Shown in pieces: positions 46,236 through 57,224 of a stretch of DNA of 64,000 nt. Within the stretch, counting starts at the first letter, position 1. Each line of letters begins with the position of its first letter. The stretch lies in NCBI GenBank assembly GCA_009760855.2, contig WPIO01000061.1, positions 2,375,001 through 2,439,000 of the forward strand, in the 5' to 3' direction. The translations under genes were made by a program, and so were the position numbers. Source of the stretch: Cristatella mucedo. Lineage: Eukaryota > Bryozoa > Phylactolaemata > Cristatellidae. Below the pieces are notes generated by a model. It searched no databases. It was not told the DNA's origin and saw nothing but the letters and a program-made list of their open reading frames with translations.

Positions 46236-47090
46236 TCCAGATTGTAATGTAATGTATATCCGTCTGTAACTCCATAAAATAATAAAGACCATGTGGGTGT
46301 TACGCAGGAGAGTTTTGTATATTTACATAGCCCACTCACAGCCTAAGCGGCTTTCGGTACGCATTTGGTAGCGATCACACTTTGTCTCACGCAACAAAGA
46401 GAAAGTGGGAAGCATAGCAGAGTCAGGAGAGCAATTGAGGTAGTGAGTAGCATGGAAGTAGCTGCTCAAGACCGCTGAAAAGGATGAGCCATAGTTGGCA
46501 GCAGGAGAGCAGTTGTCGTTGCTTAAGAGTTGTGGAAGCGAGTTCCACAGTCTAGGACCTACAGAGGTAAAGATTCTGTTGCCAACGGCCTTTAAGCAGA
46601 GAAATAGAACAACTAATTTATTATTTATACAGGACCTGATAGTAGGAAGAGGCCAAAACTGGAGCAGCAGTTCAGCTAGGTATGAATGAGCTAAAGCATG
46701 GCGGATCTCGCGGGACAACTTAAGAACTTTGCTCTGTATTCTTTGATCTGCAACCATCGGAGCTCCTTCGGTTAGCGAGACATAAGGTCAAACCACTCAG
46801 ATTTGTAAACTCACCTTGCAGCGTTATTCATCATCAGCTGCAATTGTCTACTGACTTTTTTGGTAGCCAGCCAAAACAGAATTCCGATGATCTAGCATAG
46901 AGAGAAAAAGGGGCAAGTTAAATTCTTTGCAAGCCACCATGGAAGACAATTATTAATCTTGGATAGCCACCACTCATTTGTAGTATGGTAACAAGTTTTC
47001 TGATATAGCCTTATTGGATGGCTGAGTTTGTAATTTGGCGAGCGACATATACGTTTAGCTCAGTGTTGATATCGATCAGTTTTTTACGGA
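46236..47090 (-). mobile_element. LINE-B 3' portion
   Basis: Minus strand: a terminus near 46,236 (GTAATGTAATGTATATCCGTCTG on the plus strand), a 144-codon frame (46,757-46,323) with the LINE-B C-terminal blocks (HALAHSYLAELLLQF, GNRIFTSVGPRLWNSLPQLL, LLRETK), then decayed upstream sequence to about 47,090. Confidence 0.83.
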
Positions 47091-48754
47091 GAGTTGCTGA
47101 CATGGTAATTCTTGGTGGCCAGGCATACATGGGTTTGACTTACTGGAAGACTCGTGTGCTCCGCTTCGAGCTGTCAAGATTTGGCTACTAACTGCGCTCG
47201 ACGGTGTCAATTGATTCTGTGCTCCTCTAGCACGGAAGTAACAACCAGCTCGAATCTCTTTCAAGAAGTTGGTGGATCGTAGAGCTAAGCTAAAAGGTAA
47301 AATAGAAGGTAAAAAGATGAAATAACCGCTGCTAAAGCTTAACAATGGTTTTGGGAGTGGCTAAAAAGCACCGTTCAGAGTGGATTTTAAAGAGAGGACC
47401 CTCGTGTCATGTCCGTCAGGTTGAAATTTCTTGGCCCTTCCAAGCCACAGTCTAGGATAGGTTTATGTATTTGTTTTTGCACATTCGAGACCTGCAGCAT
47501 TTCTCAAACGGAAACAGCAGCTTTCCAAGACTGAAGTAGATTTAAAGTGACGCTCAAAATGTTACGGCTCAAGGTCACATGAGCATTGTCCTTTGAGAAT
47601 TGTCTATTAGTTTTCTTGCTTGTGATAGACTTGATTGTGTTATTGGCTATGATCTGTTGTTGTTCTAAGGGCCCTATATAAATAGATATTCAATCACGTG
47701 AACTTAATAAGTTGTTAAACTGACCTTATAAAAGGTGCAGAGTTGTCAAATCGGTCTGCTCAGTCTTGAGTTGGTGACAGGTGATATAGTGTAAAGTCAA
47801 ATATTTGCTGCTTGCTGCTGCTTCGAGTTCTAATGAACCATCTAAGCTCGAAATATATTTGGACAACATTGAGAAGGGACCGCGTAAAATGCGCAGTGTT
47901 ATTTTTTTACTGCTTCATGATATGCAGATGAATTTGAGATCAGACTATTCAAAACTTTGTAAATCTTGCTTAAGTGTTCTTCCGTAGACGCACACCCCGC
48001 AATCCATCGTATCATTTGTAATAGCTTTGCCAATGAGATGTATTAAGATAGGGACGTGCACACAGTAAAAATAAGCTGAGAAGGTATACATTTTAAACTT
48101 CTGTTTATTCACTTCCCGATAAAACAGGCTCGTTTTCAGATTGTATGCAGTGACTAAAAAGACATTTAGCTCTCATACGGTGCTATACAATGTCTCAATA
48201 TTGTTAAATTATAATTATTTATTTATTGAAGAATTTGGAGAAATAAGATTGTTCAGGAGCTTTCCTCGTAAAAGTTTACTTTCAAATCGGCTCAGGGACT
48301 TAGCCCGGGGCCAATGTGCTCGAATTTCAAGACACAGGTCATGCGCTCAAGTGTTCTGTGGGCATTCCTTTATTGCTCACAGCAAGTGATGCTGATAGCC
48401 AGTTAAGCTCCCCTGCTGCAATACAAATGAAGCTCTTTTTTAGCTAACACTTTTTTGTTCTGTTGAGTTCACAATTTCAAGCCGATAGCAGCTAAGAAAT
48501 TCACGTAAATGAATTATGAAGTTTAAATTTCTTGGATGTATATAATGGTGGATTAAGTTTTACTGATGATCCTGTTTATTCATTGCAATTGTGCTATTCG
48601 ATGGGATACATTTAATGCAATGTTCTTCTATTAATTCAGATCTCTCCATTATTTTTTCCCCCTAACAATACACTTTACTAAAGGAAATTAGAGTAGGAAC
48701 TATAGATTGCATTGATGCTGCTGACTAATGCAAAACAATAATATTAAATTTTTA
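47091..48754. other. 1.7 kb without recognised gene
   Basis: AT-rich sequence with frames of 60-89 codons and no motifs. A TATAAAAGG at 47,727-47,735 followed by TCAGTC at 47,760 resembles a core promoter and lies ahead of a 60-codon frame at 47,805-47,987. This is suggestive only. Confidence 0.3.
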
Positions 48755-48794
48755 TAGAAACCTCGGAGTACTTAGCCTCTTTCTAGGCACTAGG
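48755..48794 (-). mobile_element. LINE-A hairpin relic
   Basis: ATAGAAACCTCGGAGTACTTAGCCTCTTTCTAGGCACT resembles the decayed minus-strand hairpin. It abuts a plus-strand LINE-B. Confidence 0.45.
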
Positions 48795-49165
48795 TAGTTT
48801 CGGCCTCCTCGTCCCCTCTCGTCCTGTATGGACAAATAATTAGTTGTTCTACTCCTCTGCTTAAAGACAATTTGCGACAGTAGATTTTGCTCAGCACTCT
48901 CCACGACTGTTTAAGTCCCAGAATTATTCCACAGCAAGAAATGCTCTCCTGCTGCCGACTATGGCTCTGGTTTTCCGGCCGTACTTTCATGCTACTCACT
49001 ACCTTAACTACTCTCCTGACTCAGCTATACGTCATGCTTTTTTGTTGTTGTACGCGATAAAGTCTATTGCCACCAAATAGGTAACAAAGACCCTAAGGCT
49101 TTGAGTTCGCTATTCAAAACTCTCCGGCATTGCACCCATGTAGTCTTTGTGGAGTTACAGGTAGA
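48795..49165 (+). mobile_element. Decayed LINE-B 3' end
   Basis: It runs from GTTTCGGCCTCCTCGTCCC (the LLHQFRPLRT block) through broken KTVGDRSFS and LRETKSVGYRM equivalents to GTGGAGTTACAGGTAGAGAT. It contains multiple indels. Confidence 0.72.
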
Positions 49166-49169
49166 GATA

Positions 49170-49702
49170 ATAATTATCAGAGGCATAACAAGGTTAGGGG
49201 TTACGTGCATAGGGTGAGCATGCAAATATGGTTAGGGGCAGCATGCACAGCGTCTGCACGCTGAGAGCGTAAAGGTCGAATCTCATGAATTATGTAATGC
49301 TGCCATAAATAGTTTGGTTTTAGCTCCTTATGAAATGCAGCTCAGTCAGGGAATGTCATGATACCGGCCCAAGTAAGATCCAGGGTTTGGGAGAATGTGA
49401 ACTACACAAACGGTTTCCGAGAGACTGGAGATACATGCGAGGTGTCGCTTGAACAGCTAGATTCAGAAAAACAGGTGGATCGATGCTTAACCAGATAGGG
49501 GAGTATATTAAATAAGTAAAAATAATTATAATAATACATTTTATATAATCCCGACAGAGAATTTCATTTTAGGCACTTTCATTTGCTGTGAAGGAGGAAC
49601 GATCTAATGGTTAGTTGTACCGTGCTCAATGACAACAAGCATACACAGATTGGGCCTGACATGCTCAGGGCCAGCATCCAAATAGGGCTAGTGGAAGCAT
49701 CA
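49170..49702 (-). mobile_element. Two decayed LINE-A 3' ends in series
   Basis: First, 49,170-49,515: 3' untranslated blocks (GGTTAGGGGTTACGTGCAT, GTGAGCATGCAAATATGG) and broken C-terminal coding sequence. Then at about 49,520 a new tail (AATAATTATAATAATACA), a hairpin and 3' untranslated sequence to 49,702. One probably inserted in the other, or both are separate truncated insertions. Confidence 0.68.
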
Positions 49703-49881
49703 CGCAGCTGACTATGAATATGACAGCAAGGCTATCTTGAAAATATCAGAGGTTTGCCGTTTGTCTTTTTGTATTGAAATAGCTAGGTATTCTACCGGTT
49801 GAGCAACGAATACAGGGCTCTTATGCTAACCTACAAAACCCGCCCCGACTGGACTCCTCCATACCTGCTACCTATACCGTG

Positions 49882-51060
49882 CAAGGTCCGTTTCTTTTCA
49901 CGGTTTATAGTCTGCCTCTTGCTGATGTGATTGCCAAGCACAATCTAGGCTTTCACTTCTATGCGGATGACACTCAGTTGTACCTTTGCTTTGATTCCTC
50001 CTAGCCTTCGAGCACCTCAAATTCTCTAAACTCACTTGCTGCATGCGTTGATGACATTCGCACATGGATGGCAGCAAATTTTCTAATACTTAACGATGAT
50101 AAAACTAACTTACTAGTTATGGGCAAACCCAGTGTGATTCAGAGATTAGAAAGGCTGACTCTCAAAATTGCCTCTGCCAGCATATCTCCAGTTGAATCCA
50201 GTCGAAATCTAGGTGTCATATTCCAAAGCGACCTCTCGTCAGATGACCATATCAGCTCCACAGTCAAATCTGCCTATTTTCAGATTCATAACATTGCTAA
50301 AATTCAGGCTTGTTTAGATAAGGATACCGCATCCAAGTTGGTCCATGCATTCGTGACGTCCCGTCTCGACTTCTGCAACTCGCTGCTTACTGGCCTACCA
50401 GCATGTGCGATCAGGCGATTGCAGCTGGTGCAAAACTCTGCAGCTAGACTTGTCTATTGTGAGCGTCGCAGTTGCCACATTACTCCACTTCTCGCCGACC
50501 TGCACTGGCTACAAGTCAAGCAACGGATTGACTTTATGGTTTTGTCACTCACTTTTAGGTCCCTTCATTACATGGCTCCAGCCTATCTCTCAGATGTACT
50601 ACCCCATCAGGACAAGCATCGTACCACCCGCTTTTTGGAATCCAACAGCCTACAAATACCTCGCACAAACCTTAAATCCTTTGGAGACCGTGCATTTAGT
50701 TCGTATGCTCCCAAAGCCTGGAACTCTCTCCCCACCTGCGTCAGAACATCCTCTGACTTGACCACATTTAAAAGGAACTTAAAAACACACCTATTTAGGA
50801 CAGCATTTAGTGGGTCCCAGTGATTCGTCCTTGATGTGCTTATGCGTGCTGACACTGTGCATGCTGCCACTAACCACATTTGCATGCTGACCCTGTCCAC
50901 GTCTACCCAAACCATATGATTCATTTTGCTAGTTTTTCAAGCATGATTTTACTTAACATTCAATTGCATTTCATTTTGCAGCTAATGCACAGCGCCTAGA
51001 AAGAGATTAAGTTCTCTGAGGGTACTTTATCAAGTGCATTATTATTATTATTATTACTAT
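49882..51060 (+). mobile_element. LINE-A copy inserted in LINE-B
   Basis: Truncated at its 5' end within RT ([15 protein letters not shown]), it retains the YADDTQLY box and a 251-codon frame (50,068-50,823) from [19 protein letters not shown] to its natural stop after FRTAFSGSQ. The hairpin and (ATT)n tail follow. A nonsense codon near 50,001 separates the YADD part. LINE-B resumes at TATACCTGGCTAAGCTGC. Confidence 0.9.
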
Positions 51061-51171
51061 TGTTATACCTGGCTAAGCTGCTGCACCATTTGCAGCCTCT
51101 TCTTCCTCTCAGGTTCTGTATAGACAATAAATCAGCTGTTAAATTCCTCTGCTTAAGGACCGTTGGCGACA

Positions 51172-51258
51172 AAAAAATATATATAATTAATTTATATAGT
51201 GCCCCAAGAGAACTTAATCTCTATTCAGGCGCTTCACATATGCCTCCTGGCTCGAGCC
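51172..51258 (-). mobile_element. SINE-2 copy, head-truncated
   Basis: The minus-strand GGCTCGAGCC B-box remnant, GAAGCGCCTGAATAGAGATT, AAGTTCTCTTGGGGCACTA hairpin and AT-rich end match the copy at 41.2 kb. It interrupts LINE-B between TTGGCGACA and AGCTTTTGCTCC. Confidence 0.78.
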
Positions 51259-51599
51259 AGCTTTTGCTCCACAGATAATAGACTTCGGAACTCACATCCA
51301 CAATTCTTAGGCAACGGCAACTACTCTCCCGCTGCCGTTTGCGCCACATTCTTTCCAGCATTACTGAGCCGCTACTTCTATGCTACTCCCTACCCGACCT
51401 GCTCTCCTGACTCCGCTATGCTTCTCACTTACTCTTTGCGTAAGACAATGCTGTGTAAGACAAAGTCTGTTGGCTACCAAATGTGTACTGAAAGCCTCAG
51501 GCTCTGAGTGAGCTCTACCAAAATCTCCTTCATAATACCCATCTAGTCACCGCTTTGTGTAGTCGCAGACTGAGATACATACTTTTCAGCGTTCTGTTA

Positions 51600-51855
51600 G
51601 ACCTTAGCAGTCAGAATGAATTTTTATAAGCGAGTTAGACCTTATCCGTTTGCATACATTTTTCTAACTGAGAAGTTTATGCTTCTGCTGATCATGTGCA
51701 TGCTATCCTTAATTATATGATTTTAGTTGTTTATCGAGTATGCTGCCACTAACCATTCGATCGTGCTTTCTTTTCAGCAAATGTGAAGCGCCTAGAAAGA
51801 GATTGAGTTCTCTGAGGGCGCTTTATCAAGTCTGCTATTATTATTATTATGGGTT
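51600..51855 (+). mobile_element. LINE-A 3' end
   Basis: A weak 3' untranslated region, then ACCATTCGATCGTGCTTTC, GCAAATGTGAAGCGCC, the hairpin with AGTTCTCTGAGGGCGCTTT and ATTATTATTATTAT. Confidence 0.8.
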
Positions 51856-52589
51856 CATTAGCATACTAGAGCTCGTAGCAGGGTGCCAAGTGATATAATC
51901 CTTGAGCATTTTGTGTGTCTAAGTTGCATAAGTGCCATGCTACTCGTATCAAACCAAATATTGACCCTTCTTATTAAGCCCAGTTTCGATATGCTTTGGC
52001 TTCCCACAATTAGATCTATGGGGCGGGTATGACTCGCGTAGCAAACCTGTTACAAGAAGCTTTTTATTTGCCACAATTTGGGTCAACATTTTGACATTGG
52101 ACTATTTCGAGTCTTTTGAATCTAAAAGTTGACGACACGAAACGTTTGCTTTATGAAATGCCTAAATCACATGGGAAGTCATTAGAGACCGATCTGTAAA
52201 GGTTCATGAATGTGTATTTATTGAGTAGCTCGTGAGGACCAGGATGCCATTCTAATATCGGGAACGGGATCACCACATCTGTTGTGTAAATCACATCATG
52301 AGCCTCTGAAAAGCCTCAAGCATGTTTTGGAATCTATAAGTTAGTAGCCAATTGCTAACAAAAATTTCATCAATTGACGATGAAGAATCGAAGATGAAAA
52401 ACGACTGCTACAACGAAAAGTGGACATGAAGAGCTGAAACTTCATATGCATGAGGTGAATAAACGTACGAATGATCCAGTGTTATTTGGACTCTAGCCTC
52501 TACGAGCTGCTCTGCGTTACGGTTAAGAAGTTGAACCAGGCATTATGATATCCCCGCTAGACTTCTTTAATTACCACTAGCAAGCTGTT
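51856..52589. other. No recognised feature
   Basis: AT-rich single-copy-looking sequence with no frame above 60 codons and no shared repeats noticed. Confidence 0.35.
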
Positions 52590-53040
52590 TCAGCATTAAG
52601 CTGCCTAGTGACTTGGGGCTTCTACAATTCATCACTAGGTGCCTTTATTCTCTTGCTCAAAACCTTTGGAGACCCTGCCTTTTGGTCTATGCTCCCAAAT
52701 GCTTATGCTCCCAAAACCTGGAGCTCACTTCTGATTTGTGTCACGACATCCCCTGTCTGGACCGCATTAAAGAAAATAAAAACGCATCTATCTATTACAG
52801 AATTTAGTGGATCTATGTGATTCGTCCTTTACGTATTTATGTATGCCGACACTGTGCATGCTGCCACTAACCACATTTACACGCTGACACTGTGCATATC
52901 ACACCTAACCATATTATGCTCATTATCATTGAAGATGCTACAACCAACCGTTAGATCGCGCTTCCTTTGCAGAAAATGGGAAGTGTCTAGAAAGAGATTG
53001 AGTTCTCTGAGGGCGCTATATTAAATTTATTAATATTACT
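52590..53040 (+). mobile_element. Decayed LINE-A 3' portion
   Basis: Coding remnants (KTFGDPAFWSMLPNAYAPKTWSSL, with an internal duplication-like MLPNAYAPK, then LKKIKTHLSITEFSGSM), 3' untranslated blocks with CTGACACTGTGCATATCAC, a weak hairpin and an ATTAATATTACT tail. A further fragment equivalent to LKSFGDRVFS lies at 53,120-53,230. Confidence 0.72.
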
Positions 53041-53230
53041 AGTACTTTCGCTCCGGCTACCTAGAAAAACTGCTTCGTCAATAGGTCTTGAATCACAATA
53101 ATTGACCTATTGAATCTAGCCACTTGGCTAAGCCTTTAATAACTTCAAATCTGTTGGATACCGTGTCTTAAGTTTCTGAGTTCTAAAAGCCTAGACTCAC
53201 TCCTTACAGATGGAAGAATGTATCGCAACT

Positions 53231-54799
53231 TTATTTCCTGAAAAAAGATAACTAGCCCATAAAATCGCTCAAAACAAAAGCTCTATTGACGAAAGTACTC
53301 AACAACAAAGGCGCACCTACAAAGCCACTAAAGGAAAATACTAGCCATCCTGACATGTGCATGAAAAAGCGCACAACTATATTCAAGAAGAGAGTAGAGT
53401 ATTTATACGAACAGTGAACATCATCTCGCGAGTGATGGATACAGGCTATGTGGAGTTAGAGTTTTCGCAGAAGAAGCATTTCATGGAGATGATCCGGAAA
53501 AGATGGTTCAGGGCACATTAGTGTCAGGGATTAATGATCTTAATGAATAAGCTAAGGTTGTTTCAGAAATTTTTCGACAATTCATGGCAAACGGAGAGAA
53601 TCCTTTACAAGTAATCTGTGCCACAGAGGGACGCTAAAGTTTCATGATAGGTAGCCAGCAAACTTCCTGAATATTGGTAACGAAGTTATGAACCAGTCAA
53701 CGACAAAGAAAAGAGCATACTGTTCCATGTGGTTGAGTGAGCTCTGTAGCTAAAATCAGCATTCCAGATCCTCTTAAAACAAGGAATAGGTATTGTTCTT
53801 GTTTTATTTTTCCGGCAAAGACTAAACAACAAATTCCGACGTTTGGAACTTTTGCCAATCGGAATCCTTTTCAACAGCACGATCAGTGATTTATTACTGG
53901 TTATTTCAATGTAGCACCGACCATCTTCTGTCAAGGTTTTACGGTCCTTGCATTGATCCATGTTTTGGCGTGTCCTCTCGTCTACACGTCACTGCCAGAC
54001 CAATGAGAAGAAGGATATGAATTTACTGTCAGCAAGCTGCTCAAATTGCAGATAACTCTTAATCACTCAAGTATAATGTCAGATTGTGAGAAAAATCCAA
54101 TCAGAATGCTTGTCCAACCCATCATTGCAGGAGAGCAGCTAGTTTGATGCTTGTTTGTATCTCGGCCACAATATTTTGTGCGAGATTCAAGATTTAAGTC
54201 CTGCAATAGGATACCGAGAAGATAGAAATTTATGAATGTACGTAAAAAAGATGATATTGTTAAGCTTTTCCTGTATAAATGTTCCTCCCGCTTTCGAAGA
54301 ATTGGCCGATGATTACCCTCCTGTAGTAGCACATTTGATCAACTAACGGGAAGAAATATAAATTGGGAGACAAAAAAGTGGTCGACCAGCAAATCCACGG
54401 TTTCCTTTGTATCGGTGTATCGGTGTTCGTGCTCACGTCTTCGGCAGCCTACCTCGCAACAACATCTTAGTTAAGGTCTGGAATCAATATTTTCAGCAGA
54501 AGGTCTATCGCATATACCCGCTTGTATACAGAATGGCTGAACACTTCCGTCATTAACCAGATTATTAAGAATTGGCGACTGAGAGGTTTAGTTCATGAAT
54601 CAGACGTCAAGAACATCGTAGTCAAAATATGTTTTGGCATTAATCAACACCTGGATGAGTTAATGCCATCCATTGAAACAGTCCTAGTGGGAGATTCCCC
54701 GCGCTAAAGAGCGGCCTCGGGCGACTCCTAGCGTGGTGTGGACCTATACTTGATTTCTCTGTAATACCTTCGGGTATTCCGCTGCTATCTTCGCTGTGA
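53231..54799. other. 1.6 kb without recognised feature
   Basis: Short frames only (60-91 codons), no motifs. The last few hundred bases could include the 5' untranslated region of the LINE-B copy that follows, but no second copy of that part exists in the window to test this. Confidence 0.3.
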
Positions 54800-54805
54800 C
54801 TATTT

Positions 54806-55393
54806 ATGAGCTGTCCTCGGATATGCTACACAAAACAGGACCTGCTTAGCATAAGATGCGATTTCGCCATTAGTCGATACCTACCGGCGGGCCTTCTCCG
54901 GCGGGTCAGTGAGAACCTACCTGCATCCTGCGTTCGCCCCATCAACAGCTCGGCTATCAAACCTATGACTCGTAAGTTTAAAGTGCTAAATAGTACTTGT
55001 TGCGGTAGTAGCCCACCCGCTGTAGCCCAGCACATTGTGAAACGTCGTCCCACGGCCGTTACCAAGGTCCAATTCAAATTCGAAGAGCCAGCGTCCGCCA
55101 GGCCGGACGCAAACGCTAGAGAATACGAGCCACTTCATCGCCGTCGCCCAGTTGTTGGACAGCCTCTTAAATTCCGCCTACTAAATGTCCGCTCGCTAAA
55201 AACCAAGGGGTTACTTATCCGCGATCAGGTGGTCCAGGAGAAGCTAGATGCATTTCTGCTTACCGAAACCTGGATGACGCCTTGTTCCACTAGCTGTATT
55301 TCCGAGACCACCCCACCCGAGTTCTCATTCTATCAGTCCATGCGTTCTGACAAGGTTGGTGGCGGGTTGCAATTGTTGTTCGCGAATCGTTAG
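54806..55393 (+). pseudogene. LINE-B N-terminus and start of endonuclease
   Basis: A 195-codon frame. The first 120 residues include YTKQDLLSIRCD (a short YT-x-x-x-LL-x-(I/L)R motif common near the start of such polyproteins) and basic, Pro-rich sequence. From about residue 125 the endonuclease begins: LLNVRSLKTKG, LLTETWM, FSFYQSMRSDKVGGG. The frame is then lost through a single-base deletion and stops at TAG. Confidence 0.85.
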
Positions 55394-55401
55394 GCTATAA
55401 A

Positions 55402-57222
55402 ATGTGCAGTTTCTCGCATGGGTCATCGTTTGAATCAGTTGCTATCACGTCTGCATCAAAGACAATGCCTCTCACCGTTGTGATATACCGGCCTCCTTCT
55501 GGCTGTCTAAACTTGTTTATAGAGGAGTTTTCAGAGTTCCTCGCTAAAATATTTGTGTGTGACAGGCCGCTAATGATTGTAGGAGACTTCAATATTCACG
55601 TTGACAACCCTAGCAACAGCCAGTTCCGCTCATTTCTTGACTGCCTGGAGAATTTTGGTTTGGCCCAACACGTTAATCATAGCACACACGTCGGTAGCCA
55701 CATTCTAGATCTCGTGATCACTAAGGATGTCCTGCCCACTGACTTTGTGGTGTGCCCACTGACCCTCTCAGATCATTGTTCGGTCTCGTTTACTGTTCCT
55801 GCTCCCTCGTACGTGCAGGGCAATGTCGAATTTGCCAAACGACGTAACTTACAAAGCATTGACATGGACAAGTTTTTTAAATCTGTTTGTGATGCAGGCC
55901 TTCTTGATCTGCATTCAGACTCGACCGGCAGCCTCGATACCCTCACTGATGCGATGAACATGACACTCAGGAGTGCTCTTGACAAGCATGCTCCCGTTCG
56001 CTCTATCCGTGTTCAAAGTCGTCGAGATTGCTTTCAATTTACAAAAAAACTCCTTAAGATGCTCCGCATTAAGCGCAGGCTGGAACGTCGTTTCAAGAAA
56101 TCGAGGTCGGAGGCAGACCTAGTCAATTTTAAAGACTTCGTTCGAGTTTACACCCTAAAGCTTAAAAAAGCCAGGGCTTCTTTTTTCATTAGAAGACTGA
56201 ATTCCTGCCAGTCGGACCCTAAACAGATTTATAAGACAGTAAACCATTTACTGGCCAATGCTGTCAGGTCTGACTCTTCAGATATTAAGGGCTCGGCCGA
56301 AAATTTTTCAGCTTTCTTTACTGAAAAAATTGTGCACATTCGTGCCTCCATTAAGCCCCCTCCGACTAAAGCAATCGCCGTTCCTCAACCTGTGACCTTT
56401 CTTAAAAGGTTCTCTGATGTTTCTGCCTGTGATGTGGCTGCCTTAATAAGGTCTAGCAAATAGAGCTCGTCTCCTGAAGACCCTATACCTTCATCTCTGT
56501 GGTCTTCACTTGCAGACCAACTTAGCCCTGCCATAACCAAGATTTTTAATGCTTCTTTGGGAAAAGAGGTCGTCCCCAAGTCCTTCAAATCGGAAATCGT
56601 TAGACCTATTCTTAAAAAGCCTGGATTAGACACAGAGGTCCTAGCAAACTATCGTCCAGTTTCCCTTCTTCCGTTCTTATCAAAGATTCTTGAAAAAATT
56701 GTCGCTAAGCAGCTAGTTGAACATATTGAAAATAATGGAATGTCAGAAACATTTCAATCAGGTTTCAAGAGGCGGCACTCTACTGAAACTGCTCACCTCC
56801 GTGTTAACGATGACATTCTACGTGGCAACGACGACGGGAATGTCACTGCCCTAGCTCTGCTAGATCTGTCAGCTGCCTTCGACACCATTGATCACGAAGT
56901 TCTGCTTGAACGACTGAGAACAACGATCGGTCTGGCAGATGAAGCACTGGCGTGGTTAAAATCGTACTTGTCTGATAGTGTTCAATCCGTGTCGTGTGGG
57001 GGTCAGGTCTCAGACATGAGAAGGGTCACCTGTGGAGTCCCTCAAGGGTCTGTACTTGATCCTTTGCTGTTCTCCATGTATACGCAACCTCTGGGAAAAG
57101 TGATTAAGGCCCATAGAATAGGATATCACTTCTATGCTGACGATACTCAGTTGTATTTCTCATTTAAACCGTCGGAATCTGCTGCAGCAACTGAGAAACT
57201 GAATGCTTGCCTTGCCGATATT
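55402..57222 (+). pseudogene. LINE-B endonuclease end, linker and reverse transcriptase
   Basis: One frame, interrupted only by TAG at 56,461. Endonuclease motifs: VVIYRPPSGC, MIVGDFNIHVDN, HILDLVITKD and the catalytic SDHCSVSF. Linker: [106 protein letters not shown], and catalytic [10 protein letters not shown] (YADD at 57,133-57,144). In most relatives the box after GVPQGS is V/ILGPLLF; here D replaces G (VLDPLLF), a likely damaging change. Confidence 0.9.
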
Positions 57223-57224
57223 CT

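Larger units (their letters stand above)
49703..51580 (+). mobile_element. Old LINE-B split by LINE-A and SINE-2
   Basis: Segments 49,703-49,881, 51,061-51,171 and 51,259-51,580 are collinear with the LINE-B C-terminal region: MTARL-like start, LPVEQRIQG, then LAKLLHHLQPL, then RLRNSHPQFLGNGNYSPAAV and the YFYATPYPTCSPDSAML block. The first gap holds LINE-A and the second SINE-2. Confidence 0.78.
54800..57222 (+). mobile_element. Least-damaged LINE-B, lacking its 3' end
   Basis: It contains an N-terminal region, endonuclease, linker and RT nearly open throughout. The visible lesions are a one-base deletion near 55,361-55,370 (frame change between GGG and the VRESLGYK-like reading) and one in-frame TAG at 56,461-56,463. 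The RT ends prematurely after CLADI at about 57,222, where an older opposite-strand LINE-B starts. The missing part is the C-terminal region and 3' tail. Confidence 0.9.
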
